The notes beneath the pieces were generated by a model. That model saw only the letters and a program-made list of their open reading frames with translations, was not told the DNA's origin and made no database searches. The translations under genes and the position numbers were made by a program. Shown here in pieces: positions 8,638 through 17,342 of a DNA stretch of 26,458 nt. This DNA comes from a virus, in the IMG/VR virus record IMGVR_UViG_3300008050_004398, positions 1 through 26,458 of that record; one strand, given 5' to 3'. Position 1 is the stretch's first letter, and each line of letters begins with the position of its first letter.

Positions 8638-9635
8638 TGGCTGACATCGAGAAGGTGATGTCAGTTGAGGACGCTGACATTGAAAAGTTCATGGGTGTCG
8701 CCAGGGCAGACATTGAGAAAATAATGGGTGTGGAAATGCCCAGTCTTGCAAATGCGTGGCAGGGTGACAGGGGAGTTTTTGGTGGTGGTTACTCAGGAAG
8801 TGCGTATGTAAATGTGATGGACTATATTTCCATCGCAAGCCTCGGCAACTCTTCCGACTTCGGTGACCTCAATAATACGATGTACTACTGCCGTGCTGAG
8901 TCGAGTGGGGCAGGAGGGCGCATCGTGTTCTATGGAGGATATGGTGGCAGTGAGATAGCCCAGATAGACTACATAACCACCGCCTCTACAGGAAACGCAC
9001 AGGATTTCGGAGACACACATGGAGTTGCTGGCTCTGCACACGGAGCGAGTTCTAATGGTACCAGAGGGGTGTTTTCCAGCGGTGTGGGAGGAGCATCAGG
9101 TGGCAGTGCACAGCCGTGGGGATATATCACATTCGCATCAACAGGTGATGCTTCTGCCGGTGGTAACCTGACTGCCGGATCTAACGCAGGGGGTTGTGGC
9201 AATGCCTCAAGAGCCCTGTTTGCCGGTGGGGCGCAGAGTGGAACGCTTCAAAACTGGATAGAGTATTTCAACATAACATCAACTGATAACGGTTCCGACT
9301 TCGGCGACCTCACAGGGGTACGGAAGAGTTTTGACATAGCTACAGATGGTACAACAGCCATTGCAGTTGGTGGAGAGAATGCCTCTGCCACACTGAACAG
9401 TATGGACAATATGACAGTAGCATCAGCGGGCAATGCCACTGATGGGGGCGACCTCTCCTCTATCCGCAACAGGACGGCGACAGTTGAGAACAACGCAAGT
9501 TGTGTCTTCTGGGGAACGACATCCAGCCATGCCAACGGACAACTGGACACCCTTAACATAGCTAACAACAGCACGGCAGACTCATCGTATGACAGGTATG
9601 CTGCTGCTGGTGGGGGAGGAGCGTCAGGGTCGTGA
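8637..9635 (+). CDS. Kelch-like repeat protein with triplicated N-terminal motif
   Basis: A 332-residue protein overlaps the preceding stop by one base (TGATG). Its first 33 residues contain three near-identical 11-12-residue units: ADIEKVMSVED, ADIEKFMGVAR, ADIEKIMGVE. The rest is made of about 50-residue repeats with a core of 'RxVFxGG-xxxxxxxxxxIxYIxIASTGNAxDFGDL', seen at residues about 45-80, 93-125, 138-170, 190-225 and 235-275, consistent with a kelch-like beta-propeller found in many phage tail or appendage proteins. The C-terminus is a Gly-rich tail. The role is probably host or glycan binding on the virion. The repeat count is by eye. Confidence 0.7.
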   Translation: MADIEKVMSVEDADIEKFMGVARADIEKIMGVEMPSLANAWQGDRGVFGGGYSGSAYVNVMDYISIASLGNSSDFGDLNNTMYYCRAESSGAGGRIVFYGGYGGSEIAQIDYITTASTGNAQDFGDTHGVAGSAHGASSNGTRGVFSSGVGGASGGSAQPWGYITFASTGDASAGGNLTAGSNAGGCGNASRALFAGGAQSGTLQNWIEYFNITSTDNGSDFGDLTGVRKSFDIATDGTTAIAVGGENASATLNSMDNMTVASAGNATDGGDLSSIRNRTATVENNASCVFWGTTSSHANGQLDTLNIANNSTADSSYDRYAAAGGGGASGS

Positions 9636-10447
9636 ATGCATTAGTAAAAATAGAACAAAGTTTGTCTGGAATGGCAAAGCATTTCTCAACTATGACTCCT
9701 GCAAAGATTTCCAGGATTTTTGGGGAGAAGATGGTTGCCGTTGAACGTGCGAACAAAACACTTGGCAGGCGTAACACCCAGCATACAAACCAGTTGATGA
9801 CCCTCACTATGCTGACCATGAGTCCTTACCGCCAGATGCGCCAGTGCCTCTCGCAGATTGAGAAGAAAAGACAGGCTATTGAGGAAGCGTATTTTAAAAA
9901 TGCCAAGACAGAAGTGCGTATCAAGGAGTGGTTGGAACAGGACACGGAGATGAGCCGTATCCGCATACAGGAAGCGGAGTTCCAGCGAGAGCGTGGTGCG
10001 ATATACATTGAAGGGGCAATCAAGGAGATTGCAACATTTCAGGACGCAATGGAAGAGATTCGAATATCTCATGGCATACCAGAGGAGTGGACTGAAAGGG
10101 ACGCAGAGGAAGATGAGGTCAAGCACCACATCATGCAGGCGTTTCGACAAAGTCATCGTGACATGATATTGACAGGGCATATTACCCAGGGCAACGCGGA
10201 ATATTTGGAGCAATACGGAATCCATCTTCAAACGGCTGAACGGATAATCGGAGATTACATTCGACAGGTCAGCGAGATGATGGATGAGGGAAAGATGCCA
10301 AGTGTTGAACATCTCTATGAGTTTTTAGACCATATGGCAAAGCAATTTTACTCAGCCCACATCATGGTGATGAACCGAATCGGCCTGAAGACAATCATCA
10401 GGGACGATTACTTATATTTGGAAGAGGCTGGAAATGCCAATCATTAG
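9632..10447 (+). CDS. Conserved helical phage protein, unknown function
   Basis: A 271-residue, mostly helical protein with a GTG start that overlaps the preceding stop. Notable blocks are MTLTMLTMSPYRQMRQCLSQ, IEKKRQAIEEAYFKNAKTEV, IEGAIKEIATFQDAMEEIR and ITQGNAEYLEQYGIHLQTAE. I have a memory of similar proteins in environmental phages, always without a function. The middle is a coiled coil (about residues 85-150). Composition is unlike its beta-rich neighbours. Position between the kelch-like protein and the adaptor suggests an internal, connector or assembly role. The next gene overlaps by 14 bp. Confidence 0.6.
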   Translation: MNALVKIEQSLSGMAKHFSTMTPAKISRIFGEKMVAVERANKTLGRRNTQHTNQLMTLTMLTMSPYRQMRQCLSQIEKKRQAIEEAYFKNAKTEVRIKEWLEQDTEMSRIRIQEAEFQRERGAIYIEGAIKEIATFQDAMEEIRISHGIPEEWTERDAEEDEVKHHIMQAFRQSHRDMILTGHITQGNAEYLEQYGIHLQTAERIIGDYIRQVSEMMDEGKMPSVEHLYEFLDHMAKQFYSAHIMVMNRIGLKTIIRDDYLYLEEAGNANH

Positions 10448-10712
10448 GTACACGCTGGATAATAAAAGAATACCCGGCTATATATCCGATGGTGGTTACT
10501 GGGGTGACGTTGATGACTCGACATTGGTTGGTGTCGGCTCTGGTGGTGGGACAACCCTGTCTCAGGCAGACCTGATAACAAGAGTTCTGAATATTCACGG
10601 TAGATATCCGTTCATAGAATATGACAGCAGCAGCCCTACAGGACGCACAAGGACAACTGACGAAGTGACTGCAATGGTCAATGACTGGTGTACGGCAAAG
10701 GGAGTGAGCTAG
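10434..10712 (+). CDS. Small conserved phage protein, unknown
   Basis: A 92-residue protein starts inside the previous gene. It has an N-terminal strand-turn section (MPIIRYTLDNKRIPGYISDG), a Gly-rich linker (VGVGSGGGTT), then a helical portion with LITRVLNIHGRYPFIEYDS and TTDEVTAMVNDWCTAKGV. I do not recognise a family with known function. The stop is followed directly by the next start. Confidence 0.5.
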   Translation: MPIIRYTLDNKRIPGYISDGGYWGDVDDSTLVGVGSGGGTTLSQADLITRVLNIHGRYPFIEYDSSSPTGRTRTTDEVTAMVNDWCTAKGVS

Positions 10713-10901
10713 ATGGATGAGCAGTCTGCAAAACCAACACAGGAAGATCTCCTGGAGTTGTTCCGCAGGATGCCTATTGCGGAGAAGGAATTGATCATCA
10801 TAACCCAGAGTCGCATAATAAGGGAGCAGCAGGGACGGATAGACTCGCTTGGCAGGATGGCCGCAGGGAAGGCAGAGAAGAAAAAGGAGAAGGTTAGCTG
10901 A
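10713..10901 (+). CDS. Small helical protein, unknown
   Basis: A 62-residue protein starts with ATG directly after the preceding TAG and ends overlapping the ATG of the adaptor gene (TGATG). It is helical with a hydrophobic segment PIAEKELIIITQSRIIREQQ and a strongly basic C-terminus (AAGKAEKKKEKVS). I see no known motif. Tight coupling on both sides supports it being a real gene in the late operon. Confidence 0.5.
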   Translation: MDEQSAKPTQEDLLELFRRMPIAEKELIIITQSRIIREQQGRIDSLGRMAAGKAEKKKEKVS

Positions 10902-12232
10902 TGCCAACTTCAACATGGTCTACCATGAGGCAGGACATACTGCGCCCGTTGGGTCTTGTGACAAGCGCCGCGACCACGACTGCCCTTACAACGAACAAGG
11001 TGGTGGTTGACACAAAGCTCACCGACAGGTTCCCTGTTGATGACTATTTCAATAACCAGTGGTTTGTCCATATAACCTCTGGAAATGATTCGGGTAAGAT
11101 CCGTCGTATTACCGACTATGCCCAGTCAACAGGAACTCTTACCCACCTCGGGGCGAACTGGACTGGTGGTGATTCCCCGTCTTTTGAGCTGACCCCATTT
11201 GATCCCACGGAAGTGCAGAATCTGTACAACGAGGCTCGTGAGATGGTCTACCCCGACATTTCCATGATCAGGGATATCGAGACTATCGTGACAGGAAACA
11301 GGCAGTTCACCTACACCGTTCCAAGCACGATGAGGAAGATAGACCGGGTATACCTTGGCAACAGGCGCAACGCGGATTCCGGTGACAACCTTCTCTTGAA
11401 CGGGGATTTCGAGGAATGGGATGCTGATCAGTTGACTCCCGGCTCCCAGAATAACTGGACCCTTGCAGGGTCTGGTGCCACTTTCAACAAGGAAGCACAG
11501 ACCTCGAATCCGGAGAACTACATGGTTCTTTCAGGGAATAATTCGGGTAGATTTGCCGTGGCCAGCGCCACTACCACGCTGTTGCAGACATTCACACCGG
11601 CGTCCTCGTCGTACACAACGGTGGCGACAGAGGGGCAGGAAGTGAACCTGTCCGCATGGGTGTATTGCAATACGGCAAGCAAGGTCAAACTTTACATCGG
11701 GGCCGCTGTCGGCTCGTTTCACGGCGGAACTGGATGGGAACTGATGAAAGCCAGCGCAACACTTGACCATGATGCGACTACCGCTGTGGTGGGGCTATCC
11801 ATCGCGGCTTCAAATGTGGCTGCGTACATAGACGAGATATGGATGACCATCGGGCAGAGTGAGATGACCGATGTTCCCTACAATGAACTGAGAAACTGGG
11901 AACATGTCCCTCCTGCGGCAGGAGCCTCTGACGGGGGCGTACTCAGGTTCCAGGAATTGTTGCCGGACAAGTACAGGATACGGATAGTCGGAAGGGACAT
12001 ACTCTCTTCCACATCGGCAGAGAGTGACACGGTTGAGGTAGACGGGGACTTACTGCACCCGTTGTATGACAAGGTAAGACAGCTCATAGCATTGAGGATG
12101 GCTGCGGCCAACCCGACATCGACATGGTCGGAGATGGCAAGACAGTATGAGGAAAGTTACATGATGGCAGTCAGGGGTGACCTTATCAGGGTAAAGGCAC
12201 CGCCTGTTGCCGTACCCCGCATGGTGTTCTGA
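10901..12232 (+). CDS. Adaptor/connector-like virion protein with inserted carbohydrate-binding-like domain
   Basis: A 443-residue protein. Residues 1-155 contain MRQDILRPLGLV and EVQNLYNEAREMVYPDISMI, followed by TYTVPSTMRKIDRVYLG. They continue logically in residues about 330-443 (FQELLPDKYRIRIVGRDILS; LLHPLYDKVRQLIALRMAAA), together resembling a phage head-tail adaptor or tail-connector. Between them, residues about 164-318 (NLLLNGDFEEWD ... NWTLAGSGATF ... GQEVNLSAWVYCN ... VAAYIDEIWM) have the signature of a CBM4/9-like jelly-roll: an 'NGDFE' start, central WxL, a 'Y.LSAWVY' strand and a final 'DEIWM' strand. The domain appears inserted into the adaptor fold. It probably sits on the virion surface and binds glycans. 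The start overlaps the preceding stop. Confidence 0.65.
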   Translation: MPTSTWSTMRQDILRPLGLVTSAATTTALTTNKVVVDTKLTDRFPVDDYFNNQWFVHITSGNDSGKIRRITDYAQSTGTLTHLGANWTGGDSPSFELTPFDPTEVQNLYNEAREMVYPDISMIRDIETIVTGNRQFTYTVPSTMRKIDRVYLGNRRNADSGDNLLLNGDFEEWDADQLTPGSQNNWTLAGSGATFNKEAQTSNPENYMVLSGNNSGRFAVASATTTLLQTFTPASSSYTTVATEGQEVNLSAWVYCNTASKVKLYIGAAVGSFHGGTGWELMKASATLDHDATTAVVGLSIAASNVAAYIDEIWMTIGQSEMTDVPYNELRNWEHVPPAAGASDGGVLRFQELLPDKYRIRIVGRDILSSTSAESDTVEVDGDLLHPLYDKVRQLIALRMAAANPTSTWSEMARQYEESYMMAVRGDLIRVKAPPVAVPRMVF

Positions 12233-14892
12233 TGGCACTTGATGTCGAGATCAACGCAAAGGGCTATTCCCTGTTATCTGACAGGGACGGCGCCAAGGTG
12301 GCTACGCGTCCCGTACAGCAGTTTGTGCAGCCGATCCGGCAGACAGGCAGGACAAGGCCTGAAGATGTCGCTCCATACGAGACCTTCATTATCCCGAACC
12401 TGACAAAGGGATTCGGACGTTTCAGGATAGATTCCGACTCCGCTTTCAACCCTGAAGAGTACAGGCGGTTCTTCAATTCCACATGTGACACACGATGGGC
12501 TGACAGCATATACCTCCCCATCCTCGCCGAGTCATCGACCCAGACGGGACTGGAAAGGATCAGGAGAAGTATCCATTTCAAGGGACAGCTTTTCGGGGCA
12601 TGGTCTGATGAATCATCGACCCTGATATCAACCTATCTCTACGATGGGAGTGACCTCACATGGGACACCGCGGGACAGGTGGCTCCCCAGATACGCATCG
12701 ACGCCACTACTGCTACACAAAATGCTTCATACGCATTTAACGAAACACATGTTACGGGAACGGATACGAACAGGCTCATGATTGTTTTACTTTCAACTCT
12801 GAGCAGGGTGCCGACAGGAATAACATATGACGGTGACGCTCTAACCAAGGTGGAAGAAGCCAACAACGGTGATTACTATTCGAGCATATGGTACAGGGTG
12901 GCTCCTGCCACAGGGTCCAACACACTGTCAGTAACATTTGGCGCTGATTCCAGTGCTGATACAAAGTGTGATGCAACAATTATGACACTTTTTGGTGTTG
13001 ACCAGTCATCTCCTGTCGGAACGGACGTGGAGCAGACGGGAAATGACACGGCACCATCTGTGGATGTGACAACTACCGTGGGTGACCTTGTGTTCGATGT
13101 CATATCCGGTGACGGCGACAACGAATCAGGGGGTTATGTGGCAAGTTCGGTGCCTGGTACCGGCCAGACCGAGGTTGCCGACAGGGTGGATCTTAGTTCC
13201 AGAGAGGTCTTCCATACTGTCACACACAAGTATGCAGACCGCACAACCACCACGATGAGTGAGACCCTCACCATCACGGGGGCATCAACGGCGGTATGGA
13301 GCCATGTCGCGGTGGGGGTGAAGGCGGTCTCAACGGCGGGAAGGGTGAATGTCCTCTTCGACATGCACGTCCATGAGGGCAAGGCATTTGCCCTGTACGG
13401 CGAGGCAAGCGACCACTATATATCGATGACTTCAAAGATTGACAATGCCACTGATGACTGGACGGTATCCAATGTCACGACGCCCCTCACCACGGGGCTC
13501 CTGTCAAATGACATCACGGCAAACGAGGACATGGACGGTGGCCTCCTGACAAGCATCGGTGGTGAGCTGGTGGCGGCTCTGTGGCATGAGAGCAACGGGA
13601 CAATAACATTTAGTTCCAGCGGGGACTCCGGGGTCACATGGACAGATGAAAGCATCGATATCGGTTCAGGCAACGGCCCGCAGGGACTTGTTGTATACCC
13701 TGATATAGACGGTGTTGACAAGCTGTATCTCGGGACAGCGGAAGGAATATGGCTCATCGACACGGCGCCATCGACATGGACATTCGATCTGTTGTTTCCC
13801 ATGTCCTACTCGACCGATAACGGCAGGGATATGGAGATACACCAGGGTGCGATATGGTTTGCACAGGGAGTGGGGAATGACTCCCCGGCACCCATATTCC
13901 GCATGACGGTGCAGGGCGACTCAAGGCAGATCGAGTCAGGATACGGATTAAATTTTGGTGACGGGGTGCCGGCAGAGATGCACGGCCCTGTCAGGCGTAT
14001 GAAGTCAAGCGGAGATTTCCTGTATATATCAGTAGGCGGCGGTGCGGCATCAAGGTTTGCCAGGATCTTATGTTGGAACGGTGGCGGATGGCACCATATG
14101 ACCAAGCATACGACCCAGAACCTGCCGATTGAGTGGATTGATGTGGGGTCAGAGGATGATGATGTCTCACGACTGCACTTTGCGGTCAAGACTGCTGCAT
14201 CGACAAGCGCTTCTGCTTTCCTTGGATATGCTGATACCAACCCGAGGTCAGGAGTGGCAATAAAGCGCGAGGCCTATTCTGACGGCAATGCGGGGCATAT
14301 TGTCCTTCCTTACTATGACTTCGGTATTCCTCATGAAGATAAAAATTTCACTTCCATACATGTCATAGCCGATGATTTGAATTCATCTGCCAGTGACGAG
14401 TATATAGACGGTACCTATGGCCATAACGGTGCCGCCGTAACATCTACCACCACGGGTAATTTCCTATCGGGAACAACAAAAATAAACCTCGGCTCTTCTG
14501 CTGGTCAGCAGGCGAAGAACATAGGCATGCGCTTCAATCTCAGGAGGGGGTCTACAAACACCGATACTCCAAAATTGAGAGACATCGTGGTAGAGGGCTA
14601 TGTTGTCCCTAACATTGCCTACGAACACCAGATGACCATTGATATCGAGGAGTCCGCCATTGCCACGGGACAGTCGGTGGAGACGGTTATAGCGAACCTT
14701 GAGACATTGATATCAACGGTCACGCAGGTGACTTTCAAGTTCGGGCAGGTCAGTAAGTATGTGGCGGTTGACCGTGAGCGGAGCAGTTTCTCTTACAGCA
14801 TCAACGCATGGGAGCCATCGGGCGCTTCCAATGCCCTCTCCGAGAGGAAGGGGACATTTAACCTTGTGTTAATAGAAAAGGCAGCCTCATGA
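12232..14892 (+). CDS. Large propeller-like tail protein with inserted beta-sandwich domain
   Basis: An 886-residue protein overlaps the adaptor stop by one base. Residues 26-125 (PVQQFVQPIRQTGRTRPEDV, FIIPNLTKGFGRFRIDSDSA, AFNPEEYRRFFNSTCDTRWA) look like a conserved phage N-terminal region. Residues about 158-363 form a separate Thr/Val-rich beta domain (NRLMIVLLSTL ... VTTTVGDLVFDVISGDG ... STAVWSHVAVGVKAV), a pattern common to many secreted bacterial proteins. From about 365 to 640 the sequence is propeller-like and contains an Asp-box-like SSSGDSGVTW at 461-470. The C-terminal 200 residues are beta-rich and end in a helical segment with QSVETVIANLETLISTVTQV. It is likely a tail tube, nozzle or spike-base component. 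No hydrolase active site is evident. Confidence 0.65.
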   Translation: MALDVEINAKGYSLLSDRDGAKVATRPVQQFVQPIRQTGRTRPEDVAPYETFIIPNLTKGFGRFRIDSDSAFNPEEYRRFFNSTCDTRWADSIYLPILAESSTQTGLERIRRSIHFKGQLFGAWSDESSTLISTYLYDGSDLTWDTAGQVAPQIRIDATTATQNASYAFNETHVTGTDTNRLMIVLLSTLSRVPTGITYDGDALTKVEEANNGDYYSSIWYRVAPATGSNTLSVTFGADSSADTKCDATIMTLFGVDQSSPVGTDVEQTGNDTAPSVDVTTTVGDLVFDVISGDGDNESGGYVASSVPGTGQTEVADRVDLSSREVFHTVTHKYADRTTTTMSETLTITGASTAVWSHVAVGVKAVSTAGRVNVLFDMHVHEGKAFALYGEASDHYISMTSKIDNATDDWTVSNVTTPLTTGLLSNDITANEDMDGGLLTSIGGELVAALWHESNGTITFSSSGDSGVTWTDESIDIGSGNGPQGLVVYPDIDGVDKLYLGTAEGIWLIDTAPSTWTFDLLFPMSYSTDNGRDMEIHQGAIWFAQGVGNDSPAPIFRMTVQGDSRQIESGYGLNFGDGVPAEMHGPVRRMKSSGDFLYISVGGGAASRFARILCWNGGGWHHMTKHTTQNLPIEWIDVGSEDDDVSRLHFAVKTAASTSASAFLGYADTNPRSGVAIKREAYSDGNAGHIVLPYYDFGIPHEDKNFTSIHVIADDLNSSASDEYIDGTYGHNGAAVTSTTTGNFLSGTTKINLGSSAGQQAKNIGMRFNLRRGSTNTDTPKLRDIVVEGYVVPNIAYEHQMTIDIEESAIATGQSVETVIANLETLISTVTQVTFKFGQVSKYVAVDRERSSFSYSINAWEPSGASNALSERKGTFNLVLIEKAAS

Positions 14893-15026
14893 CGGTAAGG
14901 CAAAAGGGAAATAAATGGGTTCTGGTATCATCTAGTGGGAAAACACTCGGTGTGCATCCCAGCAAGAAGGCTGCCCAGAGGCAGGAAAGAGCCGTAAAGG
15001 CAAGTCAGGCAAGGAGTAACAGGTAA
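14889..15026 (+). CDS. 45-residue basic phage protein
   Basis: A short gene starts at the ATG overlapping the stop of the tail protein (ATGA) and ends overlapping the next ATG (TAATG). The product runs MTVRQKGNKWVLVSSSGKTL and then GVHPSKKAAQRQERAVKASQ. This 'K.WVL.S..GK.LG.H.SKKAA..QERA..AS' pattern recalls a family of 40-60-residue phage proteins with no assigned function. It is strongly basic with no Cys. Overlaps on both sides make it convincing despite its size. Confidence 0.7.
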   Translation: MTVRQKGNKWVLVSSSGKTLGVHPSKKAAQRQERAVKASQARSNR

Positions 15027-15349
15027 TGGTTATGCCGGAAGGTGAGATACCCCTGCACCAGTTGTTGCCGGAAGAGAAGCAGGACGCCCTTGTGCGTCTT
15101 GACGGGATACTCGACGAGATGCTTGTGCGTCATGATTATCCCGAGGATGTCATCGAGGTCATCAGCGGGCGGATGAAGGCATGGATGAAGAAATGGGAGA
15201 TGAAGGGAGTTCACAGGAACCGCACCTTCGCTGAGTTCCATGACAACCAGATCCCCGGCTTTCTGAAGGAAGCATGGAATATATCCCGGCAGGTCGCTGC
15301 GCGGTCAAGGGATATAGACGGATCTGATATCCTTCCGCCGGGTAGATGA
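15026..15349 (+). CDS. Small helical protein, unknown
   Basis: A 107-residue protein with an AAGGAG site at about 15010-15016 and ATG overlapping the preceding stop. It is helical and rich in Glu, Lys, Met and Trp (ILDEMLVRHDYPEDVIEVIS; RMKAWMKKWEMKG) and ends DILPPGR. No recognised family or motif. It precedes a small membrane protein, so an accessory role in lysis or virion assembly is possible but unsupported. Confidence 0.5.
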   Translation: MVMPEGEIPLHQLLPEEKQDALVRLDGILDEMLVRHDYPEDVIEVISGRMKAWMKKWEMKGVHRNRTFAEFHDNQIPGFLKEAWNISRQVAARSRDIDGSDILPPGR

Positions 15350-15357
15350 TAGCGTGA

Positions 15358-15558
15358 ATGGCAAAGGAAGAAGAGACCAGGCGTATATTAAACTTCATAG
15401 ATGATGTTAGAAGACTACATATACCAAGGATACAGAATATGGAAAAGAGCCTGATAAGAACAAGACGTGCTGCTTATGCAGGGTTGGGAATGGGAGCTTT
15501 GGGAATAGCCCTCGGTGCTTTCGCGATGTACATCATTTATGAGCGTGGCTGGTGGTGA
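15358..15558 (+). CDS. Small single-span membrane protein
   Basis: A 66-residue protein: a charged helical N-terminal region (AKEEETRRILNFIDDVRRLH), a basic flank (KSLIRTRRAA), one transmembrane segment at about residues 39-60 (AAYAGLGMGALGIALGAFAM), and a short aromatic end (YERGWW). Basic residues before the segment predict the N-terminus in the cytoplasm. Neighbouring membrane genes suggest an inner-membrane or virion-associated role; a holin or spanin-like role is possible but not shown. Confidence 0.55.
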   Translation: MAKEEETRRILNFIDDVRRLHIPRIQNMEKSLIRTRRAAYAGLGMGALGIALGAFAMYIIYERGWW

Positions 15559-15564
15559 TAACAG

Positions 15565-16890
15565 ATGATAAGGATTAAGGTTCCCAGGGTAAAAGTTCCC
15601 AGAGTCAGGCTGCATATAAACCTTCCCATCATGTCCTTCTTTAACGTGATATTAAAGGTCGTCCTTGCCAGCCTTACCGTGGTTCTTGTTGTTACGGGAG
15701 CACTCGGGCTGGTGATTTCCTACGTGGACCCCACTCGATGGGTTTCCCCTATCCTGCCAATTCAGGTTGAAAACTTTTTCTGGACAGGACGGTGGCTGAA
15801 TATCAACGAGCCCCTTATGTCCAAGGTTATCTATTACTTTAACTACAACATGCTTCAGACTATTGGGATCTCTTCCGGGCTTATCCTACTAGGACTCTTA
15901 CTGCACATCCGTAAGTTCAAACTCTACTGGCGCAAGATACGGGCAGCTCCGATGGGAGTGATACATGCTCCTGTCAGGGCATATAAACGGATAATCATCT
16001 GGCGCAACTGGGTCATAGCCAAGATTGAATATGTTAATTCCGAATCAGCTAAGTGGCGCACGGCATTTACTATAGTCAAGTCTCCTTATTCCTTCTTGAG
16101 AATTATGGGACTGAATCAACAGACTGCATTAGCAATACTCGCTCTGGGTAGTACTGCTGGTACAGGAGTGGTGGTCAATGAAACTATACTCGCCGAAAAA
16201 AGTTTTAAGAATGGAGACAGTGGAATTTATTCTGCTCCCCTTGATGCGCCCACTTTTTATAGTGATACTGAGAATACCCTACGCATAGATTTGGGTAGTA
16301 CCCCAGTTAGGGAGATTACGATTGAGAATGTCTCAGTCGGAACGGCGTTCACTGGTAGTGCACTGCCTTCTGGAAAGACAACTGTAGTTGAAGTGACTGG
16401 CGTAACTGCGTTGGCTTCAAGTACACGGCTGGAAGTGGGCACCTTAATCTTTGAGAAGTCTAGATGTAAGACACTAACACTTAGCCAGATAAACGCACAC
16501 ACACTGATTGTCAACGGTAATGCCAGTGACGGTCAAAGCATTGCCCCTTCTCCCGGCTCTGCCCGTATGAGAGCCATAGGTGGTGGTCATCATCAAGCCG
16601 AAGCGATGGTCACATCAGGTGGTACCTACGACCGGATCTGGATACAGGCTCCAACGAGTGGTGTTAACGGAAAGGTCGGAACACTTAAGCTTTCTAATCT
16701 TTTCACAAAAGGAGGGGACTGCTTACTGTCACACATGGACATAGGCACACTTCGGGTTGAGCTTAACGAAATAGGGAATGGCAATGGATTTTCTACAAAG
16801 GAGTTTGTGATAGCCACCTCTACGCAAGCTGCCAATATGACAATAGCAGATAACGTGGAAGTCAGCATTGCTGAACCAGAAACGCAGTAA
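15565..16890 (+). CDS. Membrane protein fused to a beta-rich C-terminal domain
   Basis: A 441-residue protein. The N-terminus is very basic (IRIKVPRVKVPRVRLHIN). Transmembrane-like segments lie at about residues 25-52 (VILKVVLASLTVVLVVTGAL), 96-114 (LQTIGISSGLILLGLLLHI) and possibly 185-202 (TALAILALGSTAGTGVVV). From about 205 onward the protein switches to a beta-rich, Ser/Thr/Gly-rich domain (TLRIDLGSTPVREITIENVS; ANMTIADNVEVSIAEPE) that looks like a beta-helix or fibre. DNA from about 16,060 is noticeably more A/T-rich than the preceding part. This is either an unusual virion-membrane protein or a host-surface factor. I cannot name a family with known function. Confidence 0.55.
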   Translation: MIRIKVPRVKVPRVRLHINLPIMSFFNVILKVVLASLTVVLVVTGALGLVISYVDPTRWVSPILPIQVENFFWTGRWLNINEPLMSKVIYYFNYNMLQTIGISSGLILLGLLLHIRKFKLYWRKIRAAPMGVIHAPVRAYKRIIIWRNWVIAKIEYVNSESAKWRTAFTIVKSPYSFLRIMGLNQQTALAILALGSTAGTGVVVNETILAEKSFKNGDSGIYSAPLDAPTFYSDTENTLRIDLGSTPVREITIENVSVGTAFTGSALPSGKTTVVEVTGVTALASSTRLEVGTLIFEKSRCKTLTLSQINAHTLIVNGNASDGQSIAPSPGSARMRAIGGGHHQAEAMVTSGGTYDRIWIQAPTSGVNGKVGTLKLSNLFTKGGDCLLSHMDIGTLRVELNEIGNGNGFSTKEFVIATSTQAANMTIADNVEVSIAEPETQ

Positions 16891-16925
16891 TCGACAATGA
16901 ACAATCAATATGAAAAGGGACAACT

Positions 16926-17105
16926 ATGAACTGGGGAACTCTCAGACCGCAAATATTCATCGCGATCATCTGCGCCACTATTTTTTCTGTCGTTGCCCTT
17001 TTTGTCGGGATAGCTCTTGATGCAGTAGAAATTGTGACAGCCGTCATCGGTGGCCTGTTTGGCTTTCTGGGCGGCGTCAGTTTGAAGGTACTGGAGAACG
17101 AATAG
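16926..17105 (+). CDS. Holin-like small membrane protein
   Basis: A 59-residue gene starts at the ATG at 16926 after AAAAGGGA and ends at TAG 17103-17105. The product is MNWGTLRPQIFIAIICATIF and then SVVALFVGIALDAVEIVTAV, with a second hydrophobic stretch IGGLFGFLGGVSLKVLENE. Two predicted transmembrane helices (about residues 9-31 and 36-54) with a charged C-terminus fit a small class II-like holin. It sits at the end of the late operon, a usual place for lysis genes. Other small phage membrane proteins share this plan, and no endolysin is recognisable next to it. Confidence 0.6.
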   Translation: MNWGTLRPQIFIAIICATIFSVVALFVGIALDAVEIVTAVIGGLFGFLGGVSLKVLENE

Positions 17106-17114
17106 GAGAGTAGT

Positions 17115-17342
17115 ATGTTTGCATTAATCAGAGCCGGCCTTAAATACAGCAAGGCAATTCCTGTGGCGATAGAGCTTGTCGAGGAAATTTACAAAGCCAT
17201 GAAAGATGATGGCTCCATCACACAGAAAGAACGGTCGAGATTGATGAAGACATTCTGGAAGCTCGTTGGTGTGATACAGACAGAGGCAGGGTATGTCCCC
17301 CGGAAAAAGACTGTAAAGAAAGTTACCAACAAAGCAGCGTAG
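17115..17342 (+). CDS. Small basic helical protein at the end of the late operon
   Basis: A 75-residue protein with an AGGAGAG site just upstream of the ATG at 17115. It is amphipathic-helical (IPVAIELVEEIYKAMKDDGS; KERSRLMKTFWKLVGVIQTE) with a Lys-rich C-terminus (RKKTVKKVTNKAA). Unrecognised. It follows the holin-like gene by 9 bp and is the last plus-strand gene. Confidence 0.5.
   Translation: MFALIRAGLKYSKAIPVAIELVEEIYKAMKDDGSITQKERSRLMKTFWKLVGVIQTEAGYVPRKKTVKKVTNKAA

Noticed and set aside
9686-10312. 208-residue minus-strand open frame with many His, Leu and Cys
   Set aside because: It is fully antisense to the conserved helical protein, which has overlaps with both neighbours.
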